The translations under genes were made by a program, and so were the position numbers. This document shows positions 56,767-64,000 of a stretch of 64,000 nucleotides of DNA, one piece after another (the stretch's first letter is position 1; every line of letters starts with the position of its first letter). The notes below the pieces were generated by a model. It searched no databases. It was not told the DNA's origin and worked only from the letters and a program-made list of their open reading frames with translations. This DNA comes from Roseomonas sp. HF4 (GTDB taxonomy: Bacteria > Pseudomonadota > Alphaproteobacteria > Acetobacterales > Acetobacteraceae): the NCBI RefSeq assembly GCF_005222755.1, contig NZ_STGD01000004.1, positions 62,001 to 126,000 on the forward strand, written 5' to 3'.

Positions 56767-57762
56767 GTGACGGCGGACCCGGACGCGACCGTCGCCCTGC
56801 CGCGGCCGAGGGCGGTCGCCGCCTCGGCCGCGCAACCCGGCGCGGCGGCGGCGCAGGGCCGCAGGCGGGCAGGGCCAATCGCGGCCATCCTGGCCGGGCT
56901 GGCGGTGCTCGCCCTGGCAGTCGGCGCGGCGCTCTGGTGGTGGGTCATCCCGCGCGAAGGGCCGGCCGAGCCGCCGCCCAAGCCCGAAACGCCGGCACTC
57001 GTCCGGCCGCTGCCGGCGCCGGAGGCACCGCGCCTCGCTTCGGCCGACGCCATCCTCGGCCATCGCGCGACGGCGCCCACGGTGTTCCGGCTTGCCGATA
57101 ACCCGGGCGTGCTCGTCTTCGACTTCCCCGACCTCGACCAGCAGGGCGCGATGTTCAACCGCGCCGCCGCGCTGATCGAGAAGGCGGGACAGCCGCGCGA
57201 CCGCGTGCTCGACGACGCCGCCCTGGCCGCCGCCATCGCGCGCAGCGGCGACACGCCGGGCACCTATTACTTCGGGCACAACTACCGCGGCCGCGACCTC
57301 GACCGCTTCTTCGCCCTGGCCGAGCGCGACGGCATCGCGCTCGGGCCGGCCGAACGGCGCCTGCGGGAGGAACTGCAGCGCATGCGTCGCATCATGCCGA
57401 CGGGGGAGGATTTCGCCGTCATCAGCGTCCCCGGCCTGGAGGCGCGGGTCGATGCCGCGATGCGCCGCGCGATCCTCCACCACGAGATCGGCCACGGGCA
57501 TTTCTTCACCATGCCCGCCTTCGCCGCGCATGTGGCCGAGGTGTGGCGTGACGTCTTCACCGAGGCCGAGCGCGCGGCTTTCCGGGTCTTCCTCGAGCGC
57601 GAGGGCTACGACCCCTCGATCGAGGAGGTGATGATGAACGAGGCGATGGCCTACCTCATCTATACGCCCGACCCGCGCTTCTTCACGCCCGCCCATGCCG
57701 GCCTGACCGACGCGCGGGCCGAGGAATTGCGCGCCGCCCTGCGCCGCGCCGCGCCGCGGTAG
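56767..57762 (+). CDS. membrane-anchored zincin-like metallopeptidase of unknown family
   Basis: This 331-residue protein has a basic N-terminal tail, one membrane helix (about 37-60), a Pro-rich stretch and a large soluble domain. The latter holds HHEIGHGHF, an HExxH zinc motif with His239, Glu240 and His243, and 48 residues later MMNEAMAY, where Glu292 would be a gluzincin-type third ligand. I do not recognise the family. The N-terminal basic tail before the helix suggests the catalytic part faces the periplasm. GTG 56767 follows the OmpA gene by 10 bp. Confidence 0.72.
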   Translation: MTADPDATVALPRPRAVAASAAQPGAAAAQGRRRAGPIAAILAGLAVLALAVGAALWWWVIPREGPAEPPPKPETPALVRPLPAPEAPRLASADAILGHRATAPTVFRLADNPGVLVFDFPDLDQQGAMFNRAAALIEKAGQPRDRVLDDAALAAAIARSGDTPGTYYFGHNYRGRDLDRFFALAERDGIALGPAERRLREELQRMRRIMPTGEDFAVISVPGLEARVDAAMRRAILHHEIGHGHFFTMPAFAAHVAEVWRDVFTEAERAAFRVFLEREGYDPSIEEVMMNEAMAYLIYTPDPRFFTPAHAGLTDARAEELRAALRRAAPR

Positions 57763-57776
57763 GCCGATCGCAGCCG

Positions 57777-57796
57777 GCCCTGCGTCGCGGCAGGGC
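57777..57796. terminator. hairpin between two convergent genes
   Basis: GCCCTGC at 57777-57783 pairs with GCAGGGC at 57790-57796 around a 6-base loop. It lies between the metallopeptidase stop (57762) and the kinase stop (57819), a place where a bidirectional terminator is expected. There is no T-run on either side. Confidence 0.4.
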
Positions 57797-57818
57797 GGGC
57801 GGCGCGGGCCGCCGGGTC

Positions 57819-60290
57819 TCAGCGCTGCTGGATCGTCTCGACCACCACGGGCCTGACCACGACCCGCGTGCCGCTCGCCCGCGCGTTGCGCAGCGCGGCG
57901 CCCAGGGCGGCGAGATAGTCCCCCTGCGATTCCACGATCGGCCGCGAATTGCCGAAGAGCGGCCGGTCGGAGGCGATGATGACGGCAAGGTCGGTGCCGA
58001 AGGGTTCGTCCACCTCCCAGCCCGTGAAGGTGCCGGCGGGCTCGCCCAGCCGTATGCGCGCGCCGGCCTGCTGGAGGGCCGAGGGCACGAGGTTCGCCAC
58101 CTCCCCCGACTTCATGAAGTAGGCGACATAGAGATGCGCCGGCCAGTCGGGCATCTGGATGTCGAGACGCATCAACTCCCCCTTCTGGAGCGGCGTCTGG
58201 CCGACCACCTCGACGGAAGGCGCGGCACCGGCCGGGCCGAGCGCCGGGCGCAGCAGGTCGAGCGCAGGGCAATAGGGGCCGTCGAAGGTGGTCAGCGTCA
58301 GGCGTGCCGCGTCCTCGGGCACGCCGCGCGCGGCGAGGTCCCGCCGGATGGCCGCGTCGTCCCCGCGTCGCACCACGCCGGCCAGCGTCATGGTCCGGTC
58401 GCTGGCCGACCAGGCGATCAGCGAGCAGGGCGTGCCGGTGGCGAGAGCCTGCGCGGCGGCGCGCAGGTCGAGGCGGGCAAGGGCCAGCTGCTGCCGCGCC
58501 GCCTCCTCGCGCGCCGCCTGGTCCCGCGCCGCGGCGTCGCGTGCGGCCTGGTCGCGGGCAGCCTGCTGTTCTCGCGCCGCCTGGTCGCGTGCGGCCCGTT
58601 CGCGTGCGGCCTGGTCCCTCGATGCGGCGTCGCGCGCCGCCTGCTCGCGGGCGGCCTGTTCCCGCGCCGCCGCCTCGCGCGCCACCGTTTCGCGCAGGGC
58701 CTGCTCGCGCGCTGCCTGCTCGCGGGCGGCCGCCTCCCGCGCCGCGGCCTCGGCGGCGGCCCGTTCGCGTTGCGCCTGCTCGCGCGCTGCCTGGTCGCGC
58801 AGCGCCTGTTCGCGCGCTGCCTGCTCGCGGCCCGCGGCTTCCCGTGCCGCGGCCTCGGCGGCGGCGCGCTCACGCTGTGCCTGCTCCCGCGCCGTGGTGT
58901 TGCGGGCGGCGGCCTCGCGCTGTGCGGCCTCGCGTGCCGCGGTTTCGGCTGCGGCCTGTTCGCGCGCCGCCTGGGCCTGCACGGCCGCCTGCCGGGCCTG
59001 GGCGTCGGCTGCGGCCTGTTCGCGCGCCGCGGCTTCGCGCGCGGCCTGTTCCCGCCCGGCCTGCTCGCGTGCGGCGGCCTGCTCGCGCGCTGCGGCCTCG
59101 CGCGCTGCGGCCTCGCGCGCGGCCTGTTCCCGTGCCGCCTGTTCGCGCGCCGCGGCTTCGCGCGCCGCGGCCTCCCGGGCGGCGGTCTCGGCGGCGGCCT
59201 GCTCCTGGCGCTGGCGCTCGAGCACCGCGGGATCCGGTCCGGCGCCGGGCCCGGCGACGAAGAACCAGGCGGCGCCGGCCGCGACCAGGAGCGCGCCGGC
59301 GCCGCCGGCGATCAGCCCGATCGGCGCGCCCTTGCCGCCGGATGCCGCCGTCGTGGGCGAGGGCGAGCGCGATGCGGTGGCGCTGCTGCCGGACGGCGCC
59401 GGCGGGCGGGCGCTGACGATCGTCGCGTCCTCGTTCAGCCCGGGCAGCCCTGTGGGCTCGGGCGCGGCGGGCGCCGTGACCGCGGCGCGGATGGCCTCCG
59501 CGAACTCCGCGGCGGAGCGGAAGCGGTCGTCCGGCCGCTTGGCCAGCGCGCGCGAGATCACGGCATCGAAGCCGCGCGGGGTCGTGACGGACAGTTGCGA
59601 CGGCGGCGGCGGCTCGGTGTGCAGCGCCTTGTGCATCACGGCCGAGAAGCCGCCCTCGAAGGGCTTCTCACCGGTCAGCAACTGGTAGAGCATGACGCCC
59701 GAGGCCCAGATGTCGGCGCGCAGGTCGACCGGCTCGCCACGGAACTGCTCGGGCGCCATGTAGGAGGGCGTGCCGATCAGCGTGCCGACCTGCGTCATCG
59801 AGGAATTCTCGAGCCGGGCGATGCCGAAATCGGCGATCTTCACCTGGCCGTCGGTCGTCATCATGATGTTGCCGGGCTTGATGTCCCGGTGCACCACGCC
59901 GCGCTGGTGGGAATAGTGCAGGCCGGCGCAGACCTCGCCCATGATCCGCACGATCTCGGGGATCGTGAAGCGTTCCTGCTTGTCGAGCCGGCCCTTGAGG
60001 CTGCCGCCCTCCACCAGCTCCATCACGATCCAGGCCTGGGAGGCGTTCTCCCCGTAGTCGTAGACGCCGACGATGTTCGGGTGCGACAGCCGGCCCGCGG
60101 CCTGGGCTTCGCGCCGGAAGCGGGCATGTGCCTCGACGGCCTCGGGGTCGGTATCGGTCGGGCGGTTGACGACCTTGATCGCGACGCGCCGCTCGATGAT
60201 GCGGTCGACGGCGTCGTAGACGGTGCCCATGGCGCCGGCGCCGAGCGTGCCGCGCACCTCGTATTTCTGGTTCAGCTCGGCTGGCAGCAT
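57819..60290 (-). CDS. ppkA: transmembrane Ser/Thr protein kinase (PpkA-like) with a long Ala/Arg/Glu/Gln helix
   Basis: This 823-residue protein has an N-terminal Hanks-type kinase (1-275): GAGAMGTVY, Lys39, HRDIKPGN (Asp136), DFGIA (Asp154) and TPSYMAPEQ. A membrane helix is at about 322-346. Residues about 355-605 repeat AAREQ-like pentads almost without break. The last 200 residues form a domain resembling DUF4384 (LDIQMPDWPAHLYVAYF, GTDLAVIIAS). In T6SS control PpkA phosphorylates the FHA protein. The helix and C-terminal domain would lie in the periplasm. It is 125 bp downstream of the CHAT gene on the same strand. Confidence 0.9.
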   Translation of the reverse strand: MLPAELNQKYEVRGTLGAGAMGTVYDAVDRIIERRVAIKVVNRPTDTDPEAVEAHARFRREAQAAGRLSHPNIVGVYDYGENASQAWIVMELVEGGSLKGRLDKQERFTIPEIVRIMGEVCAGLHYSHQRGVVHRDIKPGNIMMTTDGQVKIADFGIARLENSSMTQVGTLIGTPSYMAPEQFRGEPVDLRADIWASGVMLYQLLTGEKPFEGGFSAVMHKALHTEPPPPSQLSVTTPRGFDAVISRALAKRPDDRFRSAAEFAEAIRAAVTAPAAPEPTGLPGLNEDATIVSARPPAPSGSSATASRSPSPTTAASGGKGAPIGLIAGGAGALLVAAGAAWFFVAGPGAGPDPAVLERQRQEQAAAETAAREAAAREAAAREQAAREQAAREAAAREAAAREQAAAREQAGREQAAREAAAREQAAADAQARQAAVQAQAAREQAAAETAAREAAQREAAARNTTAREQAQRERAAAEAAAREAAGREQAAREQALRDQAAREQAQRERAAAEAAAREAAAREQAAREQALRETVAREAAAREQAAREQAARDAASRDQAARERAARDQAAREQQAARDQAARDAAARDQAAREEAARQQLALARLDLRAAAQALATGTPCSLIAWSASDRTMTLAGVVRRGDDAAIRRDLAARGVPEDAARLTLTTFDGPYCPALDLLRPALGPAGAAPSVEVVGQTPLQKGELMRLDIQMPDWPAHLYVAYFMKSGEVANLVPSALQQAGARIRLGEPAGTFTGWEVDEPFGTDLAVIIASDRPLFGNSRPIVESQGDYLAALGAALRNARASGTRVVVRPVVVETIQQR
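58490..59220 (-). repeat. imperfect pentad-coding repeat inside the kinase gene
   Basis: About 730 bp consist of 15-bp units that encode variants of A-A-R-E-Q (also R-E-A, R-D-Q, Q-R-E). The units differ by synonymous and single-residue changes and are arranged in larger blocks, for example the QREQ/AERAA blocks. This region could be length-variable between strains. Confidence 0.85.
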
Positions 60291-60415
60291 TGGTTCTCGC
60301 AGTCTCCGGCATCCGGCATCCGCACCGGGGCGATGCTACAGCCTCCCTGCGCGGATGTCGTCATTGCGCATCGGGTCTGTCCCGGACCGGCGGCAGGCCC
60401 CGCCGGCATCGGGCG

Positions 60416-63400
60416 TCAGAGCCGGGCCGGAGCCGGGCCCGCGGCGGTGCCACCGGCCGGCGCGCCGCTGCGCCGGCCGTCGCCGATCAGGACGAAGGGC
60501 GCCCAGTAGTAGGGATGCGCAAAGGCCGCCGGCAGTGCGCGGCCCGCTTCCTCGACCATCAACATCTGCGCCCCGCGCAGTGCCGCGGCCGAGGTCGCGC
60601 CCGCCTGCTGGCGGCGGAGGGTGTCGGCGACCGTGAGCGCCGCCGCGGCATCGTCGACCGCCCAATGCGTCACCATCAACCCGCGTGCGCCGGCATAGAA
60701 GAAGGCGCGCGCCAGGCCCGACAGCGCCTCGCCACCGCCCTCCCCGCTGGGGCCGCCCGTGTTGCAGGCGGACAGGATCACGAGGTCGGCGTCCATCTTG
60801 AGGTCGAGCACCTCGCTCGCCTTGAGGAAGGCCGGGTCGGCCGAAGGCGCGCCGCCCGGGGGCGATGCCACGATCGCGGGCTCCGGCAGGCAGGAGAGCT
60901 CGCCCGGCAGCAGTGCATGCGTCGCGAGATGCACGATGCGATACTGGTCGAGCCGTTGCCGCCGGAGGGACGGCAGCGTGAACTCCGCCCCCAGGATCGC
61001 CCGGTCGGCCGCGGCGCCGAGCAGCTGGCGGGAGGTCAGCACCTCCGCCCGCGTGCCCGGCAGGCGGCCGAGCTGCGCCGCGAGGCGCGCATCCTGCCCG
61101 CAGCGGTCCGCCGGGAAGGATCGGGCGTACTGCGCTGCCGATGGCGGCACGAAATCGCCAAAGCCGACATAGGGCAGGGGGGCCGAGGACCCCGGGCCGG
61201 CCGCACGCAGCGTGACCAGCGTCTGCGGGCTCGGGACATGCACGATGGCGTGGTTGCGGATCAGCCAGGGCGCGCCGACCAGCGCGTCGGCATCGGTCGG
61301 CGCGGCCAGCAGCATCCCGAAGGGCAGGGCCAGCAACGGGCCGTCCGGCGCGACGATCAGCGTCTCCGCGCCCTGCAGCATGGGCAGGAGCGGCGCGACC
61401 AGAAGGCGATGCAGCTCGTGCGCCGCCGCGGTGTCGAAGCGCGGCACGCCGGCCGCGCCGATCTCGCTCGAGCGCCGGACGCGGGTCACGAGAGCGGCGA
61501 CCGCCTCCTCGCCGGCCGGGATACGCCGCGCTTCCACGCGACCGCCCCGCACGGCCAGCACGAAGCCCTCGCGCGGGCCGAGAAGCATGGTGAGCAGCGC
61601 CTCGTCGCCGCCGAGGATGCGGGCGACGCTGTCCGCGTCCACCGCCGCCAGCAGCAGCTGCCGGTAGCCCGGCGCCGCGGAGGCGACCTGGCTCTCGGCA
61701 TCCGCCCGGCGCTGCTGCGCGGCCGCGATGCGGTCGTCGAGCGCCGCGTTCTGCGCGCCCGAGGCGTCGCGTTCGGCGAACAGTTCCCGCAGTTCGCGGT
61801 CGGCGTCCTGCAGGCCACGTACCGCGCCCTGGACCGCAGGGTTGCCCTCCGACGCGCCGAGGCGGGCCGAGGCCTGCTGCACGTAGCGCGCCGTGCTGCT
61901 GCGCTGGGCGAGCTGCGCGGCGCCGAACATCTCGGCCCGCAGCGCCGCCGCCTGACCCGGGTTGGCGGCGACCTCCCGGTCGAGCGCGTCGAGGTAGGGC
62001 ACAACCAGCGCGACCGAGAGGCCGATCTGCCGTGCCCGCAGGATCGCTGCGCCCGCACGGAAGGCGGTCAGGGCCTGTTCGCGGCGGCCAGCCCGGAGCC
62101 GCTGCTGGCCAGCGAGGAACAGCGTCACGGCCTCGGGCCGCTCGCCGGGGGCCGCGACGCCGAAGCGGTTCGCCGCCCGTTCGAGGAGCTGTGCCGCCGC
62201 CTCGGTCCGGCCGCGGCGGATGTCGGTGCCGGCCTCGGTGCGCAGCGCCCGGCCGATCATCATGTTGGGTTCGAGCCCGGCGCGCCGCAGGACGTCGCGC
62301 GATTCGTCGACCAGCGTCGCGGCTTGCTCGGCCTGGCCGGCGCGGGAGAGCGCGACGGCGCGGTTGCGCTTCGCCTCCGCAAGCCCGAGCACGGCCGACT
62401 GCACCAGCGGGTCGGCGACCAGGAGCAGCGTGTCGCCTTCGCGCGGCTGGTTGCGGTTGGGCACGAGCGCCTCGTAGCCGGCCTCCGCCTGGAGCAGCAG
62501 CGCCGCCGCCGCCCGGGGGTCGTCCGAATTGAGCGCGTGGAGGCCACGGTAATGCAACACGCGGGCCGGGGTGGCCGGGTCTGCCGCGCGCGGGGCGAGC
62601 GTCCCGGCGCGGTCCAGCAGCACCTGCGCCTCCGCCAGCCGCTTCTGGTTGGACAGGTTCACGGCGAGGTGGAGCATCGCGGTCGCGACGTTCGGGTTGT
62701 CGCGGCCTAGCACGCGTTCCTGCACCGCCAGCGCCGCACGGTAGGCGTCCTCGGCGGCGGCGAAGTTCTCGGTCTGGTTCAGGTCGCGCCCGAGCGCCAT
62801 GAGCTGCTCGTAGCGGCCGACATCGGTGGCGCCGAAGGCATCGGCGGACAGGCGCGCGACCGCGAGCTCGAGCGCGGCCGAGCGCCCGCCGCCGCCGCCG
62901 CCACTCCCCGCCGAGCGCCCGGCGGCGAGCCGTTCGATCACCGGCATCGCGGTCGCAACGCCGTCGGCCACGACCGGCCCCGAGGGGCCCGCGGTCACGA
63001 CGGCGACATGCGGCCAGCCGCCCGCGCGGCGCGTGCAGGCGAGCAGCCGGGCCGGGGTGCCGCCCGCTGTCGTCGTGCGCGTCGGCGGGCCGCAGGCGAC
63101 GCGCTGGTCGAGCCAGTTGCGCCAGAGCCCGGAGGAGGCGATGGCGTCGAGGTCGGCCTCCGTCGTGCCGCCCGCGAGTTCGAGGATCCGCGCCGCGGGC
63201 TGCGTCCAGCCGCCGCAGAACACCTCCCGGGCCCGCAGCACCTCGCGGTCGGCCGGAAGGGGGCGGCCGGGCTGGACCTGGCAGGGCTCGTTGCGGGCAT
63301 CCGTGCCGGCCGGCTCGCCCGCCGTGGCGGAGGCCGAGCGGGTGACGTAGGCATCGGGCGGGGGTTCCCCGCAGGCCGCGAGGCCGAGGAGGGCGATGCA

Positions 63401-63421
63401 GGCGGCGACAGGGGCGCGCAC
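60416..63421 (-). CDS. CHAT-domain (caspase-like) lipoprotein with TPR-like repeats
   Basis: This 1001-residue protein starts at GTG 63421 with a signal and lipobox LAAC; Cys17 would be lipidated, with Gly next to it. Residues about 200-620 contain helical repeats resembling TPRs (YRAALAVQERVLGRDNPNVA and similar, shown in part). The C-terminal CHAT domain (about 690-985) has the dyad His835 (HLATHA) and Cys886 (SACNTGG), with GLARAFFYAGA after it. CHAT domains are caspase-like peptidases. The gene starts 4 bp after the exoprotein gene stop, so they are one operon. Substrate and trigger are unknown. Confidence 0.88.
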   Translation of the reverse strand: MRAPVAACIALLGLAACGEPPPDAYVTRSASATAGEPAGTDARNEPCQVQPGRPLPADREVLRAREVFCGGWTQPAARILELAGGTTEADLDAIASSGLWRNWLDQRVACGPPTRTTTAGGTPARLLACTRRAGGWPHVAVVTAGPSGPVVADGVATAMPVIERLAAGRSAGSGGGGGGRSAALELAVARLSADAFGATDVGRYEQLMALGRDLNQTENFAAAEDAYRAALAVQERVLGRDNPNVATAMLHLAVNLSNQKRLAEAQVLLDRAGTLAPRAADPATPARVLHYRGLHALNSDDPRAAAALLLQAEAGYEALVPNRNQPREGDTLLLVADPLVQSAVLGLAEAKRNRAVALSRAGQAEQAATLVDESRDVLRRAGLEPNMMIGRALRTEAGTDIRRGRTEAAAQLLERAANRFGVAAPGERPEAVTLFLAGQQRLRAGRREQALTAFRAGAAILRARQIGLSVALVVPYLDALDREVAANPGQAAALRAEMFGAAQLAQRSSTARYVQQASARLGASEGNPAVQGAVRGLQDADRELRELFAERDASGAQNAALDDRIAAAQQRRADAESQVASAAPGYRQLLLAAVDADSVARILGGDEALLTMLLGPREGFVLAVRGGRVEARRIPAGEEAVAALVTRVRRSSEIGAAGVPRFDTAAAHELHRLLVAPLLPMLQGAETLIVAPDGPLLALPFGMLLAAPTDADALVGAPWLIRNHAIVHVPSPQTLVTLRAAGPGSSAPLPYVGFGDFVPPSAAQYARSFPADRCGQDARLAAQLGRLPGTRAEVLTSRQLLGAAADRAILGAEFTLPSLRRQRLDQYRIVHLATHALLPGELSCLPEPAIVASPPGGAPSADPAFLKASEVLDLKMDADLVILSACNTGGPSGEGGGEALSGLARAFFYAGARGLMVTHWAVDDAAAALTVADTLRRQQAGATSAAALRGAQMLMVEEAGRALPAAFAHPYYWAPFVLIGDGRRSGAPAGGTAAGPAPARL

Positions 63422-63425
63422 GGCG

Positions 63426-64000
63426 TCAGTAATCCTCTTCGGCGATATTCGGGATCTGCACGTCCGGGTCCGTGATGCGGCCGCCGAACAGCCGGAGATC
63501 GACCACCTGCGGCGGCGCCTGCGGGATGGTCACGGCCTGGCTGACCACGATGCAGTTTGCCGAGGAGATGACGCAGCCGTTGAAGCGGAAGCGGGTGAGC
63601 GCGTTGCTCGGCGCGGGGCGGCCGCTATCCGTGAGCGCGCTGGCCGCGATGCCGGTCAGCCTGGTGCCGCGGAAGTCGATCAGCGTGCCGGTCAGGTCGA
63701 CCGTCCCGCCGGAGCCGAACACCGCGACGCGCCCGGCCGTCTCGATGTCGCCCACCGCGTTGCCACCGTCGATCAGCAGGAAGATCGCGCTGCGGTTGGC
63801 GTTGATCGTGAAGTTCAGCGTGCCTGCCGGCGCGCTGGAGGGAATGCCGAAATCGCCCGGCGCATCGGAGTTGGGCAGGCGGACCTGCGTCTGCTGCTGG
63901 TTCGCCGGAACGTTGGGCAGGTCGGGCACGATGACGTCGAGCGGGTCCGGCGTCGAGCCGGCCGCGCGCGTGTCGAAGGCGACGCCGGGATAATCGGTCC
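63426..64000 (-). CDS. C-terminus of a filamentous-haemagglutinin-like secreted protein (partial)
   Basis: The frame stays open from the window edge at 64000 to a TGA at 63426-63428, about 191 codons. The visible part is rich in Gly, Asn, Ser and Thr with short beta-type repeats (LNFTINANRSAIFLLIDGG, GRVAVFGSGGTVDLTG). It has a Cys pair spaced NGCVISSANC and ends IPNIAEEDY. This looks like the C-terminal part of a two-partner-secretion exoprotein. Most of the protein lies outside, so the family call is moderate. The TPS transporter (FhaC/ShlB) is not in the window. Confidence 0.6.
   Translation of the reverse strand, partial: TDYPGVAFDTRAAGSTPDPLDVIVPDLPNVPANQQQTQVRLPNSDAPGDFGIPSSAPAGTLNFTINANRSAIFLLIDGGNAVGDIETAGRVAVFGSGGTVDLTGTLIDFRGTRLTGIAASALTDSGRPAPSNALTRFRFNGCVISSANCIVVSQAVTIPQAPPQVVDLRLFGGRITDPDVQIPNIAEEDY

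Noticed and set aside
58490-59220. Array of short repeats that might suggest CRISPR
   Set aside because: Units are 15 bp, in frame, without regular spacers, and encode a helix in the kinase. No cas gene is near.
58134-60509. Plus-strand frames with cysteine- or alanine-rich repeats opposite the kinase
   Set aside because: They are the reverse reading of the AAREQ pentad repeat; the kinase on the other strand has complete catalytic motifs.

Overview
The window is a very GC-rich, densely packed bacterial chromosome segment. Many genes overlap by 4 bp (ATGA, GTGA or TTGA junctions). Gene content and order (ffh-rpsP-rimM-trmD-rplS-leuC-leuD-leuB, thrS-infC, imp-type type VI secretion genes with PpkA/PppA/FHA control) point to an alphaproteobacterium. 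The base composition and protein flavour suggest Acetobacteraceae, Roseomonas-like. The genus is an inference; phylum and class are fairly safe.

Layout. (1) 1-1397: the end of a polyamine-type ABC transporter permease pair and a small lipoprotein. (2) 1466-5893: two paralogous PLP aminotransferases, each overlapping a GNAT acetyltransferase, then a DinB-fold protein. (3) 5898-9293: small-molecule enzymes, namely a haloacetate dehalogenase-type hydrolase, a carboxymuconolactone decarboxylase-like protein, a 3-hydroxyisobutyrate dehydrogenase-like enzyme, an AHL-lactonase-like metallohydrolase and a small membrane protein. (4) 9345-11844: two glycosyltransferases and a DUF6165-type protein, probably for surface polysaccharide. 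(5) 11927-18545: translation and secretion housekeeping genes. infC appears to use a rare ATA start. (6) 18606-21832: leucine biosynthesis, followed by two tandem, diverged tRNA-Arg(ACG) genes. (7) 22182-30183: trehalose-6-phosphate synthase, M20 peptidase, oxaloacetate decarboxylase, FMN hydroxyacid oxidase, MFS exporter, single-domain response regulator and hemN. A perfect FixK/FNR-type palindrome lies just upstream of hemN.

(8) 30580-64000 is a large type VI secretion (T6SS) island with unusual additions. Block I (+): fha, tssK, tssL with an OmpA domain, tssM, tagF, pppA. Block II (-): clpV and three different hcp genes, with a strong intrinsic terminator after the first hcp. Block III (+): tssA, tssB, tssC, a second tssC-like gene, tagJ, tssE, tssF, tssG, then a protein-methyltransferase-like gene, an OmpA lipidless periplasmic protein and a membrane-anchored HExxH metallopeptidase-like protein. 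Block IV (-): the C-terminus of a filamentous-haemagglutinin-like exoprotein, a 1001-residue CHAT-protease lipoprotein with TPR-like repeats, and a transmembrane Ser/Thr kinase carrying a roughly 250-residue Ala/Arg/Glu/Gln helix.

How it may work together: baseplate and sheath (TssB/C/E/F/G/A/K), membrane complex (TssL/M), tube (Hcp), recycling ATPase (ClpV) and a phosphorylation switch (kinase, PppA phosphatase, FHA reader, TagF) are all present. No VgrG, PAAR, TssJ or recognisable toxin/immunity pair lies inside the window. The methyltransferase, metallopeptidase, CHAT lipoprotein and exoprotein are the most promising undescribed parts.
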